In this document: piece by piece, positions 59,423 through 64,000 of the stretch
How positions within the stretch are numbered: the stretch's first letter is position 1
How the letters are laid out: every line of letters starts with the position of its first letter
From: Trifolium pratense
Taxonomy: Eukaryota; Streptophyta; Magnoliopsida; Fabales; Fabaceae
Reading direction: 5' to 3'
DNA length: 64,000 bases
Assembly: GCF_020283565.1 (NCBI RefSeq)
Contig: NC_060065.1
Coordinates: 47,542,409 to 47,606,408 of the forward strand
Notes under the pieces: generated by a model
Told to the model about the DNA's origin: nothing
Seen by the model: only the letters and a program-made list of their open reading frames with translations
Databases searched by the model: none
Program-made: the position numbers and the translations under genes

Positions 59423-61505
59423 TCAGGAGCTTTCATCATGACCCTCTGGGTTGCCCTCCGGTGCCCTCTCCTCCCCGACAACTTCCTCTTCGACTTCCTC
59501 ATCCTCCTCGTCCTCATCATCAACCGCCTCTTCATCCAACTTTTCCTCCTCGAGCTCCATTTGCTTATACTCTTCAGGAATAACAATCTGCCCGTTCTCA
59601 ACCCGTTTGAGCTTGTGAATGCCATCAGTAATCAAGCCATGCTCGGCATTCACAACCCTGAGTTGGGCGATCGCATTCTTCCACCCGTGCACCATACTCG
59701 CCAACATCAAGCCCCCTTGCCTTTTGATTTCCTTCACCAAGTCTCCTCGAGTTACAAACTTGAGAGTTTCCTCCTTCTCATCCTCAAGAGGGGCACACTT
59801 GGCTTGCAACATAGCCACTTCTTCCATCAGCTTACCCCTCTGCTCGGCACTGCTGACTTTCAGGTCCTCGAGCACCTTATTCGTCTTCTCCAGCTGCTCA
59901 GCGGTAAGTCGGGCCTCCTCCATATTCTTGAAATAATTTTCCTGCTTGCTCCTAAGGTCGAGCAGATCATTTTCCAACAGAGCAATCTCAGCCTCCAGCT
60001 TCCTGTTTTTAGCGGCCAGCTTCTCAGCCTCGAGAGTTGGTCCCCCTTCATTGAGCACCAAGGCTGTCTCCGCCAGACGGATGACAGCAGCAACATCCTC
60101 ATTAAGCTGCTTCTGTCGGGCAGATGCAGAAGCGGCCAGTATAAAAGCCTTCTCTGAAGCGGGCACCTGGAGGGGATTCTTATCAAAGTATTTCTGGTCG
60201 CTCAAACATGCGGGGAGAACGAAGCCACCGTCCCCCTCTGACAAGTCGACGATAGGCGTCATCTGCTCCTCCCGCTGCCTCTTCGAACGACCACCCGGGG
60301 TCCCAGCTGAACTGCCTACCGGGGAAGATTGGGAGACGCTCCCCGAAGCACCCTGATCGCCCATCAAAATGGTTGGCTTGGCCCTCCTCGCCTTTTTCTT
60401 TGATTTCTCCCCCTTTTGCTCAGCAGCTATCCTCATCAGCTCGGAGGCAAGATCAGCCATTCTACCTGCAAAGTTAGAAACGTGGTCAGAAATACGGGGA
60501 GAAATTCAAAACATCAAAAGTGCTGAACAATAAAAAAGTAAAAAACGGGCAGGAATCAAAGTAGATACCCAGCAAAGTGTTCTCAGCTGCAACAGTCTTG
60601 CACGACAATAATAATCTGGTATTAACGAAACGAGGTTCGATCCTCGGTCTACCGTGCTTATCCAAAGCAACCTCCCCCAAACTAGTCACGACCTTACACG
60701 GCTTAAAGCCGTCCACATAGGCCTTAAGCTTCTCAAAGCCTGCCATTTCGGCCGAGGTAAGATCCTCGGCAGCAGTCAGATACTCGTCGGTCCGCAAATC
60801 GAAGTGCTCCGACGACCACGACAATGGGAATCGGAGAACCCACTCCATCACTTGTTCCCCTTCCTCGTCCAACCGAGGAGTCCCATCCTCGAGAAATACA
60901 GGCCTCTCCACGTGCAGAGAGTCCATAGCAAACTCTGTCGTTGGCTTCACCACATAATACCTCTCCTTGAAACCCCGAGCAGACTCGACAAACATCTTAA
61001 AAATTTTGCTCGACTGGTGCTTCAAGGAAATCCAACCCTGCCGGTCCCCGACTTTCTGCCGTTGGATTTGGAAGATGTAGAAAAATAAGGCAACAGTAGC
61101 TTCCACCTCCAGATACCGACAAAGGATCTCATACGCCCGGATGAACGCCAACGAGTTCGGATGAAGCTGGGAAGGAGCCACTTTTAGCCGGCCAAAAATC
61201 CCGGCTTCAAGATCGTTGAAGGGCAGCCGAAATCCCAGCTCCTTAAACGCCATCTCGTACATAGTGAAGCTACATCCAGTGTACGACGAACAAATCCGCT
61301 CCCCTTCCGCGGGTGCGTGAACCTCCCAGTTGACCGCACCAGCCTCCTCGACGATAGTAAAAAGCCGGGGATCCTGGGCAGTGATCGTTGAAGCAATGCC
61401 CCGAGGCTCGGGCGCAACCCAGGCCAGCACTGGATCCGTTATGGTATCGACCAGCTTATGTTTTGACGTTGCTTGGCTCCCCGTCATTTCCTCTGTATCT
61501 GACAT
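59423..61505 (-). CDS. Antisense gene of the Tat element, two coding exons (Transposase_28-like N-terminus, coiled coil, acidic tail)
   Basis: Exon 60569..61505 ends CTG-G before GTATCT; exon 59423..60465 follows TTTGCAG. The 103-bp intron removal restores one frame (NTLLG-RMADLASEL) of 659 residues. Residues about 80-140 (LPFNDLEAGIFGRLKVAPSQ, LHPNSLAFIRAYEILCRYL) resemble the plant family annotated 'putative gypsy type transposon' (Transposase_28, PF04195). The second half has basic patches (KSKKKARRAK, SKRQR) that may be nuclear signals, a long Leu/Glu/Lys coiled coil (about 470-580) and a Glu/Asp-rich tail. Antisense ORFs after integrase are known in Tat elements such as Grande; their function is unknown. 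Confidence 0.82.
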
Positions 61506-61514
61506 TTTGAAAAC

Positions 61515-62427
61515 CTGAAAAGCAGCGAAAAGACAGTGAATTCGACAATAATCAAATCCACCCTTTCACCGCAGATCAAGTGAAAGGGCGTAGGATAGGG
61601 CGAGGACGCTGTCCCCGACCATAAGCCCTTATCAAAATGGCAAACTAAAGCAAAACAGAGGAAGCGGGGAGAACTATTTTACAAAGCCTAAAAACGGGGA
61701 GAGGCTCCCCGACAAAGAGTTTTTTACAAACTCATGTATCTACCAAATTTCCCAGCGAAATAACGGGGAGAAGGTCCCCTAAAAACGGGGAGAGGCTCCC
61801 CGACAAAGAGTTTTCTTCAAATAGATATTCTCAACGACATAACGGGGAGAAGGTCCCCGACATTCATACAATTCGCAAAGACACTTAAATATTCGCGAAG
61901 GCAAAAACGGGGAGAAGCTCCCCGACATAAGGGTCAACTAACCTAGCTTTTTGCTACAATAAACGGGGAGAGGAAACAACATTCCCCTCCCCGACAAAAA
62001 ACATAGAATTCCAGAAATCTATGAAATCTATGAATGTTGTTCATCATCTTCATGGTGTTCATCACCATTTTCCAGAAATTCATCACTATCTACCCCTGTT
62101 TCCCAGAAAACCCATCGCGGTTCATCAATACTCATCATTTTTCCAGAAAAACTTCATCACAACGAAGAAACGGAAAAGGGGAAAGCCTAAATCATGATAC
62201 AAAATCATCGTTTAACAGTAATCCTACCACACAACTAAACACTAAATCACACTAAACTAAAAGGTTTAGAACCACCAAACATAGTGAAAAATGGGTCACA
62301 AAAAACCCAAAACAGAACATAAACCCAAAATAACCCAAAGATTGGCTCTAAATCTGAATGCACTCAAAGCAAAAACACAAATCAAAAGGCATAAATTTGG
62401 AAATCAAAACAGAGTAGAACACATTAC
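61515..62427 (-). other. 5' UTR intron of the antisense gene, with hairpin repeats (inferred)
   Basis: A donor CAG|GTAATG at 62427 and acceptor TTTTCAG at 61515 bracket 913 bp upstream of the antisense ATG (61505). The part at 61670-61995 contains repeated CGGGGAG...CTCCCCG palindromes. Inferred from splice motifs only. Confidence 0.55.
61695..61993. repeat. Tandem CGGGGAG/CTCCCCG hairpin units
   Basis: Perfect or near-perfect 7-bp-stem hairpins at 61695-61711 and 61786-61802 (both CGGGGAGAGGCTCCCCG), 61843-61859 (CGGGGAGAAGGTCCCCG), 61908-61924 (CGGGGAGAAGCTCCCCG) and 61964-61993 (longer loop), plus half sites at 61669 and 61764. Spacing is irregular, and the shared spacer GACAAAGAGTTTT shows tandem origin. 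Confidence 0.85.
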
Positions 62428-62570
62428 CTGTTTGAAGGAAGACTTGAAGCACAAAAAAGTAGAAGCTTTGGTAAACTCTGAACCTTCGAAAAGCAAAAAG
62501 CAAGCAGCAACAAGTGCAGAGGAAACAAAGAGGCGAAGAAGGGAAAAGTTGCAAATGACCTTTCTTCCCC

Positions 62571-62580
62571 CTATTTATAG
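62571..62580 (-). promoter_or_regulatory. TATA box of the antisense gene
   Basis: CTATAAATAG on the minus strand, preceded by a C/G-run. A start near 62542 would give a leader exon 62542..62429 that contains no ATG, followed by the donor at 62427. This makes an independent pol II promoter inside the element plausible. Confidence 0.65.
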
Positions 62581-63326
62581 ACTCTCCAAACCCTGCACCT
62601 GCATCACAAAAAGATACGCCCTTTCCATCCTCCACCGTTGATAAAATCCAACGGTCACGATCAAAAGCCATTAAGCGGCCCTGATTGAATCTCATGAGAA
62701 AACCAAAGGACGAATCGATCCAACGATCCACAAGCCTCCTCGTAAAACGAAGCAACGATCACATTTCCCCAAGTCATAATTGCACTTTTTAATAAAGGTG
62801 ACACATGGCAGCAGCAGACGAAACGTCTGTCTTTTCATTTCCCATCAAACAGACGATACGATTCCCGAGGGACTTATCGTTATCCCCAGCGCAAATGTCT
62901 CCTCGACTCCGCGAGCAGGCGAAAATCACGGGCAGTTAAGGCAAACTTCATAAGCAAACGTGCCCGTAAAAACAGGCAGCATCAACAAGATGCAATTAAC
63001 ACAACACTTCCTCGACAAACCGTCGAGGAACGTAAAAGCAAATGACTTTCAAAGGCAAAATCCCTTCCCCGTAATTTCCTCCACGAACATCCTGGCACGC
63101 GTCACGAGCAAAGGGAAGCTTCCCCCTTTTTGATAACTCTCCTCGTCGTGCCAAGGAGGAATTTACGAGCAACGTACAGTTGCGCTCCTCGCGCAAACAA
63201 GCAACAAGCATAATCAATGTATTATAAACTCCTCCTAGGATTGCCGGGGAAAACATCTCCTCGACATGCGGGCCTGAATCTTAAGTCATTACTCCTACGC
63301 CTAGGAGCAACGACTTGGGGGGCTCC
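62581..63326. other. Tat 3' region: antisense promoter upstream sequence and polypurine tract
   Basis: No coding frame is convincing. GACTTGGGGGGCTCC at 63312-63326 directly precedes the 3' LTR and is the polypurine tract for plus-strand DNA priming. Confidence 0.6.
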
Positions 63327-63916
63327 TGTTCTGGACTGGGCCAAGAGCTGGCCCAATCACTTATGCCCGACATTTGGGGCACAGCCCACTAAGGGGAGAC
63401 TTCCCCGACACGTCAGCCAATGACGTGCCCTGCTCGACATAATGGGTAAGCAGCACGTTTAGCACGTGCTCATATACCCGCGCATGTTGATCCGTTCACC
63501 GTAGCTTAACAGCTAAGCAGCACGTTTAGCACGTGCTCCCTTATCCAGCCACAGCTGTCACGGAGCCTATCCCTTACCCGCGAATAGCGGAACGGCTCCA
63601 ACCAAGATAGAGGCAAATAACGGCCTTCCCCTACGATACGGGGACTATCTTGGCAGTTGAGTCTATTGGGCCGATTATCCCGGCCCAATAGACCAACCTT
63701 TGGCCCAGCGCTGGGGGCACTATATAAGCTCTCCTATACAGGAGAGCCAGGTATTAAAAACCATTCTACACTTTCTTTCTCTCTCTTCTTTTGTATCTCT
63801 CTGTTCACTTTGCTGACTTAGGCATCGGAGCACCTGCAGGTACAAACCCCCCCTTCGGTGTGGACGCTTGCTCAACGGACCGGCCATCAATCTATTCTGA
63901 TCACCAGGTACGATCA
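63327..63916 (+). repeat. Tat 3' LTR
   Basis: 590 bp, identical to the 5' LTR except T at 63764 in place of C at 52492. Flanked at the right by the TSD GCATA (63917-63921), after which host AT-rich sequence resumes. Confidence 0.95.
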
Positions 63917-64000
63917 GCATAAGTGGTGCATGAGTTTTTCTTTTTCTTTTTTCTTTGTTGAATATAGTTTTTCTTTTTCTTGATAAAAGGCACGAGTTTT

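Larger units (their letters stand above)
52055..63916 (+). mobile_element. Intact Ty3/gypsy LTR retrotransposon, Tat lineage
   Basis: The 11,862-bp element has 590-bp LTRs (52055-52644 and 63327-63916) that start TGTTCTGG and end GATCA and differ at one base (C at 52492, T at 63764). The TSD is GCATA at 52050-52054 and 63917-63921. The primer site TGGCGCCGTCTGTGGGAA follows the 5' LTR (52646), and the polypurine tract GACTTGGGGGG lies just before the 3' LTR. Contents: gag-pol (52740-58682) with a second RNase H between RT and integrase, an antisense spliced gene (61505..59423) and tandem hairpin repeats. Dual RNase H and a long 3' region with extra ORF and repeats are Tat traits. GC content is clearly higher than the host flank. 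Confidence 0.95.

Noticed and set aside
59438..60157. 239-residue plus-strand frame opposite the antisense gene
   Set aside because: It mirrors the minus-strand exon; composition is the complement of the coiled coil, and the antisense frame has splice sites and a domain match.
62291..62641. Open frames on both strands in the antisense leader (also 62348-62755 minus)
   Set aside because: The minus frame crosses the predicted TATA box and donor site; neither strand shows a domain.

Overview
The window is nuclear DNA of a flowering plant, most likely a legume such as Medicago. Genes are intron-containing and AT-rich, with GT-AG splice sites. There is a nuclear tRNA gene and a dense load of plant transposons (Ty3/gypsy Tat, Ty1/copia, tRNA-derived SINEs, hAT, Mutator-like, Tourist and Stowaway-type elements). 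The genus is an inference; no marker gene proves it.

Host genes from left to right: a 60S acidic ribosomal protein P2 gene (minus, about 0.57-1.77 kb); a complete nine-exon aldo/keto reductase of the plastid At1g06690 type (minus, 4.40-6.81 kb) with a second, better conserved copy of its first exon 1.6 kb upstream (8.09-8.41 kb); a six-exon histidine-phosphotransfer-like gene that has lost the phospho-accepting His (minus, coding 22.39-26.90 kb, probable leader exons out to about 32.04 kb); a tRNA-Ser(CGA) gene (43.73 kb); and a single-exon cytochrome P450 of the CYP94C type, which in the family oxidises jasmonoyl-isoleucine (minus, 45.11-46.61 kb), with three G-boxes upstream. A broken AHL (AT-hook/PPC) gene lies at 39.70-40.17 kb.

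Repeats dominate the rest. From 8.32 to 20.04 kb the region upstream of the aldo/keto reductase is present as four tandem units. Each unit holds the 5' end of that gene plus two AHL fragments in inverted orientation. A degenerate copia element with nearly identical LTRs (33.63-39.49 kb, TSD GAAAT) carries a GAA microsatellite in both LTRs and about 18 small hairpins in its leader. The right end is one intact, very young Tat-lineage Ty3/gypsy element (52.055-63.916 kb, TSD GCATA). Its 590-bp LTRs differ at one base, it has an uninterrupted 1980-aa gag-pol, and it carries a spliced antisense gene with its own TATA box and a hairpin-rich leader intron.

The most noteworthy points are the antisense gene of the Tat element, the four-unit array with inverted AHL fragments, the duplicated first exon of the reductase, a near-perfect 61-bp intronic foldback at 27.93-28.12 kb, the copia leader hairpins, and the His-less phosphotransfer protein.
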